Source of the DNA: Mesorhizobium loti R88b
Lineage (GTDB): Bacteria > Pseudomonadota > Alphaproteobacteria > Rhizobiales > Rhizobiaceae
Direction: 5' to 3'
DNA length: 64,000 nucleotides
Assembly: GCF_013170845.1 (NCBI RefSeq)
Contig: NZ_CP033367.1
Location: 1,488,001 to 1,552,000, forward strand
The notes under the pieces: model-generated
Database searches by the model: none
What the model was told of the DNA's origin: nothing
Seen by the model: only the letters and a program-made list of their open reading frames with translations
Shown here: in pieces, positions 17,988 through 26,018 of the stretch
Numbering within the stretch: the stretch's first letter is position 1
Layout of the letters: every line of letters starts with the position of its first letter
Translations under genes and position numbers: made by a program

Positions 17988-18521
17988 ATGAACGAGCCTT
18001 CGAAGGGCAGTGCGAAAACCGTGAAGCTGGCGGAACGTCGGGTTTTTTCGCACTCCTTCAAACCGCTCTACCAGGAAGGCATGGGCCTGGTTGAACAGGC
18101 CGCCGAATATCTCGACGGCAAGGGCCGCGCCGAGGCCAAGAAACTGTCTCGGCTGGCGGCCACGCTCTACGCGGCCGAATCGATGCGGCTGACCACCAGG
18201 CTGATGCAGGTCGCCTCCTGGCTACTTTTGCAGCGTGCGGCCAATTCCGGCGAGATGACCCGCGACCAGGTGGCTTCGGAAAAGTCCAAGGTGCGTCTCG
18301 ACACCGCTTCCGCCCATGATGAAGCCGCCGGCTGGGCTGAACTGCCCAAGGATTTCCTCGACCTCGTCAACCGCTCGCTTCGCCTGCAGGCGCTGGTGCG
18401 CCGCATGGATGACGAGATCTACGGCGCCGGCGCCGTGGTCGACATGCAGCCCATAGGCCGCCGGCCCAATCCGGTTTCCGACCAGATCAGCCTGCTCAAC
18501 ACGGCTTTTGCTCGGGGTTGA
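17988..18521 (+). CDS. DUF1465 family protein
   Basis: 177 residues, soluble and largely helical, of a family confined to alphaproteobacteria. The start ATG 17988 follows AGTGCAGGGGCG. The helical core (FSHSFKPLYQEGMGLVEQAA and AAESMRLTTRLMQVASWLL) is typical. No catalytic residues are evident and the function is not established. A CtrA-type box upstream suggests cell-cycle control. It precedes ruvC by 74 bases and may share its transcript. Confidence 0.8.
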   Translation: MNEPSKGSAKTVKLAERRVFSHSFKPLYQEGMGLVEQAAEYLDGKGRAEAKKLSRLAATLYAAESMRLTTRLMQVASWLLLQRAANSGEMTRDQVASEKSKVRLDTASAHDEAAGWAELPKDFLDLVNRSLRLQALVRRMDDEIYGAGAVVDMQPIGRRPNPVSDQISLLNTAFARG

Positions 18522-18595
18522 GATCTTTCGGCCTTTCGTTTCCGGTTTGTTCACATTTCGCTGGCATCGCTGTCCGCCGGAGGTAAACTCGCCGG

Positions 18596-19105
18596 ATGGG
18601 GGAAGCGATTCGCATTATCGGTATTGATCCGGGGCTCAGGCGCACCGGCTGGGGCATCGTTGAGAGCCTCGGCAATTCCTTGCGCTTCATAGCTTCCGGC
18701 ACCGTGCGCTCCGACGACAAGGCGGCGCTGGCGACACGGCTTTGCCAGTTGCATGACGGGCTCGCCGAAGTCCTGCATACGGCGATGCCACACGAGGCGG
18801 CCGTCGAGCAGACCTTCGTCAACAAGGATGCCGTGGCGACGCTCAAGCTCGGCCAGGCGCGTGGCATCGCCATGCTGGTGCCGGCGCGGGCCGGCCTCGT
18901 CGTCGCCGAATATGCGCCCAATGCGGTGAAGAAGGCGGTCATCGGCGTCGGCCATGGCGACAAGAAGCAGATCCACATGATGGTGAAGGTGCTGCTGCCG
19001 AAAGCGACGTTCGACACCGAACACGCCGCCGACGCGCTGGCTATTGCGATTTGCCACGCGCATCACCGGCAGAGTGTCGCCTACCGTATGGCGCTGGCCG
19101 GCTAG
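18596..19105 (+). CDS. ruvC: Crossover junction endodeoxyribonuclease RuvC
   Basis: 169 residues. The RNase H-fold Holliday-junction resolvase motifs are all present: Asp11 in [14 protein letters not shown], Glu in [12 protein letters not shown] and the C-terminal acidic pair in [14 protein letters not shown]. It cuts four-way junctions processed by RuvAB. Normally it heads a ruvC-ruvA-ruvB operon; here a toxin-antitoxin pair lies between ruvC and ruvA. ATG 18596 follows CCGGAGG. Confidence 0.97.
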   Translation: MGEAIRIIGIDPGLRRTGWGIVESLGNSLRFIASGTVRSDDKAALATRLCQLHDGLAEVLHTAMPHEAAVEQTFVNKDAVATLKLGQARGIAMLVPARAGLVVAEYAPNAVKKAVIGVGHGDKKQIHMMVKVLLPKATFDTEHAADALAIAICHAHHRQSVAYRMALAG

Positions 19106-19139
19106 CGATGTTCTTGACTTGTTCACGTTGAAAGGATAA

Positions 19140-19160
19140 GTAATACCGCAGAGGTATTAC
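19140..19160. promoter_or_regulatory. Palindromic operator of the vapBC pair
   Basis: Perfect 8-5-8 inverted repeat GTAATACC-GCAGA-GGTATTAC ending one base before the antitoxin ATG. AbrB-fold antitoxins bind such palindromes to repress their own operon; the assignment is by position. Confidence 0.68.
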
Positions 19161-19161
19161 C

Positions 19162-19431
19162 ATGCGCGTCACCACCAAGGGGCAAGTTACAATCCCCAAG
19201 CCGATAAGGGACCATCTGGGCATCGGTCCGGGTTCCGAGGTGGAATTCGTGGCTACCGACGGGGGCGTTCAGTTGGTTGCCGTCAACGAGAACCTCTCCC
19301 AGGAGGAGAAATTGCGCAGGTTCAACGACGTCCTTGACCGGATGGCGGGGACGTTGGATCTGGGAGGCATGACCACCGATCAGTACATGGAGTGGTTGAG
19401 GGGGCCGCGTGAAGATCTCGACGTTGATTGA
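19162..19431 (+). CDS. vapB: AbrB/SpoVT-type antitoxin of a VapBC pair
   Basis: 89 residues. The N-terminal ~45 residues are a swapped-hairpin AbrB domain (MRVTTKGQVTIPKPIRDHLG, then GSEVEF). The acidic, flexible C-terminus (ending REDLDVD) would wrap and neutralise the toxin. The toxin gene starts inside it, overlapping by 23 bases. Base composition is visibly less G+C-rich than the ruv genes around it, suggesting acquisition. It would bind the palindrome directly upstream. Confidence 0.9.
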   Translation: MRVTTKGQVTIPKPIRDHLGIGPGSEVEFVATDGGVQLVAVNENLSQEEKLRRFNDVLDRMAGTLDLGGMTTDQYMEWLRGPREDLDVD

Positions 19432-19828
19432 CACAAATGTCCTGATCGACGTCTGGGGACCGGCCGGGCCGCTGAAAGAATGGTCGGCATCTGCGATCGC
19501 TTCATGCCGCCGCGACGGTGCCTTGGTGTTAAATACAATCATCTGGTCTGAGCTCGCGCCGCTGATCTCCACGGAGACGGCGCTTCGAAAAGCCGTCGAC
19601 ATGCTCGAGATGGATCGCGAACTTGTACCTTGGGACGCAGCGTTTCTTGCGGGCGTCACGCATTCCCGCTATCGCCGGGCCGGCGGTGTTCGCGAAAGAA
19701 CCTTGCCGGACTTCTTTATCGGCGCTCATGCGAGCGTTGCGGGGCATCGTCTTTTGACACGCGACGCCGCGCGTTACCGCAGTTATTTCCCCGACCTCGA
19801 TATCATCTCTCCGGAAACACACCCATGA
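19409..19828 (+). CDS. vapC: PIN-domain toxin ribonuclease VapC
   Basis: 139 residues from GTG 19409, within the antitoxin gene. The acidic PIN quartet is present: Asp8 (LIDTNVLID), Glu48 (WSELA), Asp101 (LPDFFIGAHA) and Asp119 (LLTRDAARY). VapC toxins cleave tRNA or rRNA when freed from VapB. The active site looks intact, so the toxin should be functional. The last codons and stop lie in a 23-base tandem duplication, which changes the 3' junction to ruvA. Confidence 0.9.
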   Translation: MKISTLIDTNVLIDVWGPAGPLKEWSASAIASCRRDGALVLNTIIWSELAPLISTETALRKAVDMLEMDRELVPWDAAFLAGVTHSRYRRAGGVRERTLPDFFIGAHASVAGHRLLTRDAARYRSYFPDLDIISPETHP

Positions 19829-19853
19829 AGTCTCCGGAAACACACCCATGAAG
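19808..19853. repeat. 23-bp perfect tandem duplication at the 3' end of vapC
   Basis: Two adjacent identical 23-base units (19808-19830 and 19831-19853), each beginning TCTCCGGAAACACACCC and ending ATGAAG. The first carries the vapC stop codon; the second repeats it outside the gene. This looks like a recent slippage or insertion scar before ruvA. Confidence 0.9.
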
Positions 19854-19879
19854 GCCCCATCTTCGATGAAAGATCTGGC

Positions 19880-20500
19880 ATGATCGGCAAGCTCAAGGGC
19901 ACGCTCGACGAGATCGACGAAGACCACTGCCTCGTGGACATTCATGGCGTCGGCTACGTAGCCTATTGCTCGGCACGCACATTGGCCGCACTGCCTTCGC
20001 CTGGTGAAGCGGTGGTGCTGTTCATCGAGACCTATGTGCGCGAGGACATGCTGCGGCTCTACGGCTTCCAGTCGCAGCTCGAGCGCGAGTGGTTCCGGCT
20101 CTTGATGAACAATGTGCCGGGCGTCGGTGCCAAGGTGGCGCTGGCCATCCTGTCGACGCTGACGCCAGCCGATCTCGCCAATGCCATAGCGCTGCGCGAC
20201 ATCGCCATGGTTTCGCGCGCGCCCGGTGTCGGCAAGAAGGTGGCCGAGCGCATCGTCACCGAATTGAAGAACAAGGCGCCGGCCTATGCGGGTTCGGCCT
20301 CTGGCGCCATCGGCCTGAAGCAGGAGCTCGGCGAAGGCGTGGCGCCGGCGCCGATCACCGACGCCGTTTCGGCCCTGGTCAATCTCGGCTATTCCCGCGA
20401 TACAGCTGCCAATGCCGTGGCGGCCGCGCTGAAGACAGCGGGCGAGGGCGCGGACGCGCCGAAGCTGATCCGCTTCGGGCTGAAGGAACTGGCGCGGTGA
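19880..20500 (+). CDS. ruvA: Holliday junction branch-migration protein RuvA
   Basis: 206 residues. An N-terminal OB fold ([20 protein letters not shown]), a central helix-hairpin-helix pair ([16 protein letters not shown] and [14 protein letters not shown]) and a C-terminal RuvB-contacting domain ([14 protein letters not shown]) are complete. RuvA binds the four-way junction as a tetramer and loads RuvB. It is normally cotranscribed with ruvC; here it is separated by vapBC, and 43 bases precede ruvB. Confidence 0.97.
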   Translation: MIGKLKGTLDEIDEDHCLVDIHGVGYVAYCSARTLAALPSPGEAVVLFIETYVREDMLRLYGFQSQLEREWFRLLMNNVPGVGAKVALAILSTLTPADLANAIALRDIAMVSRAPGVGKKVAERIVTELKNKAPAYAGSASGAIGLKQELGEGVAPAPITDAVSALVNLGYSRDTAANAVAAALKTAGEGADAPKLIRFGLKELAR

Positions 20501-20543
20501 GCGCTCGCTTGTCCAGTTCGGGGCCATATGCGAGTGAGGCGGC

Positions 20544-21581
20544 ATGAGCCTGCCGCCCCGCCTGATTGCTCCGGAAAAACGCGGCGAGGATGCCGAGCAG
20601 ACCTTGCGGCCGCAGACGCTTGCCGATTTCGTCGGCCAGGCGGCGGTGCGGGCCAACCTCAAAGTCTTCATCGAGGCCGCCAAGGGCCGCAACGAGGCGC
20701 TCGACCATGTGCTGTTTGTTGGCCCGCCGGGGCTGGGCAAGACGACGCTGGCGCAGATCATGGCGCGTGAGCTTGGCGTCAATTTCCGCTCGACCTCCGG
20801 TCCGGTCATCGCCAAGGCTGGCGACCTCGCGGCACTCCTCACCAATCTCGAAGAAGGCGATGTGCTGTTCATCGACGAGATCCACCGGCTGAGCCCGGCG
20901 GTGGAGGAAATCCTCTATCCGGCGATGGAGGATTTCCAGCTCGATCTGATCATCGGCGAGGGGCCGGCGGCGCGCTCAGTCAAGATCGACCTTGCCAAGT
21001 TCACTCTCGTCGCCGCCACGACACGTCTCGGCTTGCTCACCAATCCGCTGCGTGACCGTTTCGGCATTCCGGTGAGGCTCAACTTCTACACGGTTGAGGA
21101 ACTCGAGCAGATCGTGCGGCGCGGCGCCCGCATCCTGCAAATGCCGCTCGGCGATGACGGCGCGCTCGAGATCGCGCGGCGCGCGCGCGGCACGCCGCGC
21201 ATCGCAGGCCGGCTGTTACGCCGCGTGCGCGATTTCGCCTCGGTCGCCGGCGACGGCCATGTCGACCGCCGGATCGCCGATGAGGCGCTGACCCGGCTTG
21301 AGGTCGATGCGCTCGGCCTCGACGCACTCGACCGGCGCTATCTCGGCATGATCGCGCGCAATTTCGGCGGTGGGCCGGTCGGCATCGAGACGATCGCCGC
21401 CGGTCTCTCCGAGCCACGCGACGCCATCGAGGATATCATCGAGCCCTATCTCATCCAGCAGGGTTTCATCCAGCGCACGCCGCGTGGGCGCATGCTGACA
21501 GCCAATGCCTGGCGGCACCTCGGCCTCGACGCGCCGAAGGACCTGGCGCAGCAGCAGATCAACCTGTTCCAGGAAGAATAG
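20544..21581 (+). CDS. ruvB: Holliday junction branch-migration ATPase RuvB
   Basis: 345 residues. Walker A GPPGLGKT at 60-67, Walker [10 protein letters not shown] near 110-118, sensor 1 AATTRLG and a C-terminal winged helix ([14 protein letters not shown]) are all intact. A hexameric AAA+ motor, it pulls DNA through the RuvA-bound junction. It ends the ruv operon; a 159-base gap separates it from the metallophosphoesterase gene. Confidence 0.98.
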   Translation: MSLPPRLIAPEKRGEDAEQTLRPQTLADFVGQAAVRANLKVFIEAAKGRNEALDHVLFVGPPGLGKTTLAQIMARELGVNFRSTSGPVIAKAGDLAALLTNLEEGDVLFIDEIHRLSPAVEEILYPAMEDFQLDLIIGEGPAARSVKIDLAKFTLVAATTRLGLLTNPLRDRFGIPVRLNFYTVEELEQIVRRGARILQMPLGDDGALEIARRARGTPRIAGRLLRRVRDFASVAGDGHVDRRIADEALTRLEVDALGLDALDRRYLGMIARNFGGGPVGIETIAAGLSEPRDAIEDIIEPYLIQQGFIQRTPRGRMLTANAWRHLGLDAPKDLAQQQINLFQEE

Positions 21582-21740
21582 CCGCCAAGCGATCAGGCTG
21601 GGGATCCAGATCAGTGATCAAGCATCCGTGAACGTCTTGCGCCGAATCTGCTCGTCTTTGTCGATTTGCCGGCGCAATCGTGGATTTTATCGGCGCTGTC
21701 TCGCGGCATGCCGCCGCGATCCACGTGCCGGAGCCATAGA

Positions 21741-22637
21741 ATGATAACCAGACGCGGGTTCCTGCGCTTCGTCGGCGGGTCGGTCCTGTCGGTTGCCGCG
21801 TTCAGCGCCTATGCGGTCGGCATCGAGCCGATGCTGCTGACGCATGTGAAGCGCTATGCGCTGACGCCGCCGCATTGGCCGGAGGGGCTGAAGCTGCGGG
21901 TCGTGGCCCTTGCGGATATCCATGCCTGCCGGCCGTGGATGACACCGGAACGGATCGCCTCGTTTGTCCAGGATGCGAATGCGCTGCAGCCGGACGTGAT
22001 CGTCCTGCTCGGCGATTTTATCTCCGGCATGCCCATGGTGACGGGGCCGGTGACGCCATCGCAATGGGCGTCGGCCTTGTCGGGCCTCAAGGCGCCGCTC
22101 GGCGTGCATTCGATCCTCGGCAACCATGACTGGTGGCATGACGGCTTCGCGCAGCGGGCCGGAGCCGGTCCAACCATAGCGCGCAAGGCTTTGGAGGCGG
22201 TCGGCATCCCGGTGCTGGAAAACGATGTCGTGCGCCTGGACAAGGATGGGCACGGCGTGTGGATTGCCGGGCTGGCCGACCAGCAGGCCCTGCTGCCGAC
22301 CAAGGAGCGCCCCGGATTGACGGGGCTGGACGATCTCGACGGTACGCTGGCCAAGGTCAGCGACACCGCGCCTATCATCCTGCTCGCCCATGAGCCCGAC
22401 ATTTTTGCCACCGTGCCGTGGCGGGTGTCGCTAACCTTGTCCGGTCATACCCATGGCGGGCAGGTGCGGCTGTTCGGCTATTCACCTGTTGTCCCGTCGC
22501 GTTTCGGCAATCGCTATGCCTATGGCCATGTCGTCGAGAACGATCGCAATCTGATCGTCTCGGGCGGGCTCGGCTTCTCCATCATGCCTGTGCGCTTCGG
22601 CGTGCGGCCGGAAATCCTACAGATCGATCTCGGTTGA
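21741..22637 (+). CDS. Tat-exported metallophosphoesterase
   Basis: 298 residues from ATG 21741. The N-terminus TRRGFLRFVGG followed by a hydrophobic stretch is a twin-arginine signal (or signal anchor). Metal-binding motifs of the calcineurin-like family are complete: ADIHA, LLGDFISG, LGNHDWW, LAHEPD and LSGHTHGGQ. It resembles YaeI/YkuE-type phosphodiesterases acting on lipid-linked or cyclic phosphodiesters outside the cytoplasm. The substrate is unknown. It converges with the GH5 gene, 15 bases apart. Confidence 0.88.
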   Translation: MITRRGFLRFVGGSVLSVAAFSAYAVGIEPMLLTHVKRYALTPPHWPEGLKLRVVALADIHACRPWMTPERIASFVQDANALQPDVIVLLGDFISGMPMVTGPVTPSQWASALSGLKAPLGVHSILGNHDWWHDGFAQRAGAGPTIARKALEAVGIPVLENDVVRLDKDGHGVWIAGLADQQALLPTKERPGLTGLDDLDGTLAKVSDTAPIILLAHEPDIFATVPWRVSLTLSGHTHGGQVRLFGYSPVVPSRFGNRYAYGHVVENDRNLIVSGGLGFSIMPVRFGVRPEILQIDLG

Positions 22638-22652
22638 TTTAAAGAATAGCTC

Positions 22653-23903
22653 TCAGGGAAGCGAGCGGATTACGTCCAGCACATCCGGCTCGGCCTTGTC
22701 GCCATTGAAGGCGTCGACGATGCCGAAGGCGCCGCCATAGCTCCACACCGACCAGGAGAAGCCGTGCGCCTCGGCGCGCGTGATCATGTCCTTGACATAG
22801 GCCGCGCGGTATTCGGCCGGCATCACATAGGCGTTGCCGTATTCCTGGCGGATCATGCCGAACTCGCCCAGCGTGATGTTCTCCGGCTTGATGCCGTTGG
22901 CCTTCGCCCATGCCTCGACCTTTTTGAACGGCGTATCCATTAGACCGAGCAGTTTGTCGGGGCTGTCCATGCTGGCGACCTGTTCATCGAGATAGGCAAG
23001 CAGCCCACTCTGCCGTGTCCATGGCGCCTCGGCCTTGATCCGGGCGCGGATGGTGTCGAGCGTCACGTCGAGCTGCGCCTTGGGCACCGCCGTCAGCGGA
23101 TAGGGCAGGCCGGTCACATAGGGGATGAAGTCGCCGGCCCAGGTCGCGCCCTGATGCGTGAGCAGGAATGGATCATAGGAATGAAAGGTCCAGATGACGT
23201 TGTCGTCCGGGACCGTCTTCGGATCGATCTTTTCCAGAGAGCTTGCGGCGGAATAACAGGCGCCTGTCAGGATCAGGGTCAGTTTTGTCGCCGATGATCG
23301 TGCCGCTGCGAACAATTTCTGCTGGCGGTCTGGCCACAGGCTGGTGCCGTCGCTGTCACAGTCGACGATCGGTTCGTTCATCAATTCGAAGGCGACTTTT
23401 TGGGGATCCTCGCCGGCCAGGGTGCGGCCCATCTTGCGCACCATGTCGACATAGCGGTCGAAGGTCTGCGGGTCGTCCATCACCTCAGCCATCCCGATCT
23501 TGCGGCTGCCGCCGGCCGGGATCAGGTGCATGTCGACGATGACCTTCAGGCCGGCACGATTGATCATGCGCACCGAGTCCAGCACGCTGGCGTAGAGGTC
23601 GTCGCGTAGCGCCTTAGTTTGGTCGGACAGGAAAGGCGAGGGATCGACCGGCATACGCAGGAAATCGAAGCCCGCTTCCTTCAGCGCCTTGAGATCGTCC
23701 TCCTTGAGGGACTTGCGCCATTCCGGATAGGGCAGGATCGCCTTGGCGTCGCCCCACTGATCTTCGCCGGGCCAGGTGACCCACTGGTCGAGATTGAGGC
23801 CGCGTTTCATGGAGAAAGTCGCCGCCTGGCCAGGCAGCGCCAAGGCCACCAGCACAAGCACCGCCGCCATCAAACCCTTGATCATCGCCGTCAACAGTGC
23901 CAT
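22653..23903 (-). CDS. Secreted glycoside hydrolase family 5 (cellulase-like)
   Basis: 416 residues with a signal peptide (1-27, ending GQA). A TIM-barrel of clan GH-A: the acid/base Glu177 in ELMNEPIVD, the nucleophile Glu347 in TLGEFGM, and supporting residues FLRMPVDPSP, VIVDMHLI and TFHSYDPF. GH5 enzymes cut beta-1,4-glucans and related polymers. In rhizobia such enzymes can trim the cell's own exopolysaccharide or cellulose or act on plant walls. No polysaccharide genes are adjacent, so the substrate is open. Confidence 0.88.
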   Translation of the reverse strand: MALLTAMIKGLMAAVLVLVALALPGQAATFSMKRGLNLDQWVTWPGEDQWGDAKAILPYPEWRKSLKEDDLKALKEAGFDFLRMPVDPSPFLSDQTKALRDDLYASVLDSVRMINRAGLKVIVDMHLIPAGGSRKIGMAEVMDDPQTFDRYVDMVRKMGRTLAGEDPQKVAFELMNEPIVDCDSDGTSLWPDRQQKLFAAARSSATKLTLILTGACYSAASSLEKIDPKTVPDDNVIWTFHSYDPFLLTHQGATWAGDFIPYVTGLPYPLTAVPKAQLDVTLDTIRARIKAEAPWTRQSGLLAYLDEQVASMDSPDKLLGLMDTPFKKVEAWAKANGIKPENITLGEFGMIRQEYGNAYVMPAEYRAAYVKDMITRAEAHGFSWSVWSYGGAFGIVDAFNGDKAEPDVLDVIRSLP

Positions 23904-23960
23904 CCGATGTTAGATCATGATGGCGTTTGGTTGAATCGTCATCATGATCTATTTCTTTGC

Positions 23961-24036
23961 TGGAGCATGCTCTCTGGACAAACGGAAACCGTTTGTCCGA
24001 GAGAACCGGTTCCCACTTTTCGGGATCATGCTCTAG
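23961..24036. repeat. Rhizobial short palindromic repeat (GATCATGCTCTAG type), copy 2
   Basis: Outer arms GAGCATG and CATGCTC enclose a perfect 10-3-10 hairpin at 23976-23998 (GGACAAACGG-AAA-CCGTTTGTCC) and the CACTTTTCGGGATCATGCTCTAG end shared in large part with the copy at 9932. It lies between the divergent GH5 and ybgC genes. Confidence 0.78.
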
Positions 24037-24083
24037 GTCACGCGCAAAACTGGTGCCTTGCCGCGACTGAAAAAGGAAGCGCA

Positions 24084-24566
24084 ATGGACGATCATGGTGA
24101 ATCGGCGACATCGCTGGCCGGGATTTCCGGGGCGCTGACCGAATTCGGCCACCGGCTGATGGCGCGGGTCTACTATGCCGACACCGATTTCTCCGGCGTC
24201 GTCTACCATGCGCGCTATCTCGAATTTCTCGAGCGCGGACGCTCCGACTATCTCAGGCTGACCGGTGTCCATCACACGGAACTCGCCGACGGCAAGCATG
24301 GCGAAAAGATCGTCTGGGTGGTGCGCCGCATGGAGATCGACTTTCGCATCCCTGCCCGCATCGACGATATCCTGACCGTCGACACCCGCACCGACACCAT
24401 TTCCGGCGCGCGTATTTTCATGGCCCAGCAGCTCAAGCGCGGCGACGAAGTGCTGCTGGAAGCCAAGGTCGAGGCGGCGATCATCGGCGAGAATGGTCGG
24501 CCGAGGCGCTTTCCCAAGGAATGGGTCATAGCCTTCATGCCCAAGGCACTACCGACGGCCGATTAG
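24084..24566 (+). CDS. ybgC: Tol-Pal-associated acyl-CoA thioesterase YbgC
   Basis: 160 residues from ATG 24084; the longer frame upstream crosses the repeat and is not conserved. It has a hot-dog fold with the catalytic YYADTDFSGVVYHARYLEFLERGR segment (Asp and His typical of YbgC). The enzyme hydrolyses acyl-CoA/acyl-ACP and is linked to envelope lipid metabolism. It heads the tol-pal cluster but is separated from tolQ by 270 bases that contain a CtrA-like box. Confidence 0.94.
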   Translation: MDDHGESATSLAGISGALTEFGHRLMARVYYADTDFSGVVYHARYLEFLERGRSDYLRLTGVHHTELADGKHGEKIVWVVRRMEIDFRIPARIDDILTVDTRTDTISGARIFMAQQLKRGDEVLLEAKVEAAIIGENGRPRRFPKEWVIAFMPKALPTAD

Positions 24567-24633
24567 GCGGATTGCGCGTAGGCGATTGCACTTGCCCCGC
24601 CATTGGGCGCGGCAATGCGCCGCGCCTTATTTA

Positions 24634-24648
24634 CTAACCCATCCTTAA
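24634..24648 (+). promoter_or_regulatory. Degenerate CtrA-type box upstream of tolQ
   Basis: CTAA-CCCATCC-TTAA, one mismatch from TTAA-N7-TTAA, with the second half continuing as TTAACCAT, a form also recognised by CtrA. It is 189 bases before tolQ, in a locally A/T-rich stretch. Confidence 0.4.
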
Positions 24649-24836
24649 CCATAACGGTTCATGAAGAGATTGGCGAAGATTGGCGCGATCCTGCGCCTTC
24701 CTTTCACCAATATTTGCCCCGAAAAGGCCGTTAACGGCACAGTTTGGGGTTGTTCCGGTAGCTTCGTGCGAACCGACCACAAGGGATGCCATGGGCCAGC
24801 CGCCAGCTTTGCCCGGAAAATCTTAAGGACGTAACG

Positions 24837-25547
24837 ATGGAAAATATCGCACTCGCCGATCCGGGCGCGCAATTGTCGGTTTGGTCGCTGTTCCTTTCGG
24901 CCAGCTGGGTGGTCAAGCTGGTCATGATCGGCTTGGTCTGCGCCTCGGTCTGGACCTGGGCGATCATCGTCGACAAGCTGGTTTCCTATGGCCGCATGCG
25001 GCTGGCGCTCAACCGCTTCGAGCAGGTCTTCTGGTCAGGGCAGTCGCTGGAGGAGCTCTACCGCACGCTCGCCGACCGCAAGACATCAGGCATGGGCGCC
25101 ATTTTCGTTGCCGCCATGCGTGAGTGGAAAAAGAGTTTCGAGAAGGGCGCCAAGACGCCGCTTGGACTGCAGACCCGTATCGACAAGGCCATGGACCTGG
25201 CGCTGACGCGCGAGATGGAGAAGCTCGAGGGTCGTCTCGGCTTCCTCGCCACCACCGGCTCGGCCGCACCCTTCATCGGCCTGTTCGGCACGGTCATAGG
25301 CATCATGACCTCGTTCCAGGCGATCGCCGGTTCCAAGAACACCAGCCTCGCGGTCGTTGCGCCCGGCATCGCGGAAGCGCTGCTGGCGACCGCCATCGGC
25401 CTGCTTGCCGCTATTCCCGCGGTCATCGCCTATAACAAGCTGTCATCGGATGCGAGCAAGATCGCTGTGCGCATGGAAGGGTTCTCCGACGAGTTCTCCG
25501 CCATACTCTCGCGCCAAATCGATGAAAAAGTCGCGCCCAAGGCCTGA
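24837..25547 (+). CDS. tolQ: Tol-Pal proton channel protein TolQ
   Basis: 236 residues from ATG 24837, preceded by TAAGGAC. Three membrane helices are at about 17-38, 135-160 and 172-195, with the family segment TGSAAPFIGLFGTVIGIMTSF. With TolR it forms the proton-driven motor that energises TolA and draws the outer membrane inwards at division. It leads tolQ-tolR-tolA-tolB-pal-cpoB. Confidence 0.97.
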   Translation: MENIALADPGAQLSVWSLFLSASWVVKLVMIGLVCASVWTWAIIVDKLVSYGRMRLALNRFEQVFWSGQSLEELYRTLADRKTSGMGAIFVAAMREWKKSFEKGAKTPLGLQTRIDKAMDLALTREMEKLEGRLGFLATTGSAAPFIGLFGTVIGIMTSFQAIAGSKNTSLAVVAPGIAEALLATAIGLLAAIPAVIAYNKLSSDASKIAVRMEGFSDEFSAILSRQIDEKVAPKA

Positions 25548-25558
25548 GGAGTAACGAG

Positions 25559-26011
25559 ATGGGTATGTCCGTAGGCATGGGAGGACGCGGCGGGCGCGGC
25601 CACCGGCGGCGCGGCCGTCACCATGCGCTGATGTCGGAGATCAACGTCACGCCGATGGTCGACGTGATGCTGGTGCTGCTGATCATCTTCATGGTCGCCG
25701 CACCCATGCTGACGGTCGGCGTGCCGATCGACCTGCCGGACACGCAGGCTAAGGCGATGAATGCCGACACGCAGCCGATCACCGTCTCGATCGATGCCTC
25801 CGGCAAGATCTTTCTGCAGGAAACCGAGATCCCGATCGAGGAACTGGTGGCCAAGCTGCAGGCAATTTCGAAGACCGGTTATGAAGAGCGCATCTTCATC
25901 CGCGGCGACAAGTCCACCGATTATGGCACCGCGATGAAGGTCATGGCCCGCATTTCGGCCGCTGGTTACAAGAATATCGGTCTGGTTTCACTGCAGGAAC
26001 AGGATCAGTAG
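25559..26011 (+). CDS. tolR: Tol-Pal protein TolR
   Basis: 150 residues. A basic, Gly/Arg/His-rich N-terminus precedes the single helix and INVTPMVDVMLVLLIIFMV, which carries the conserved proton-path Asp. A periplasmic ExbD/TolR domain follows (IFIRGDKSTDYG). It is coupled to tolQ by an 11-base gap. It works with TolQ in the inner membrane to transmit proton-motive force to TolA. Confidence 0.97.
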   Translation: MGMSVGMGGRGGRGHRRRGRHHALMSEINVTPMVDVMLVLLIIFMVAAPMLTVGVPIDLPDTQAKAMNADTQPITVSIDASGKIFLQETEIPIEELVAKLQAISKTGYEERIFIRGDKSTDYGTAMKVMARISAAGYKNIGLVSLQEQDQ

Positions 26012-26018
26012 ACGCGAG

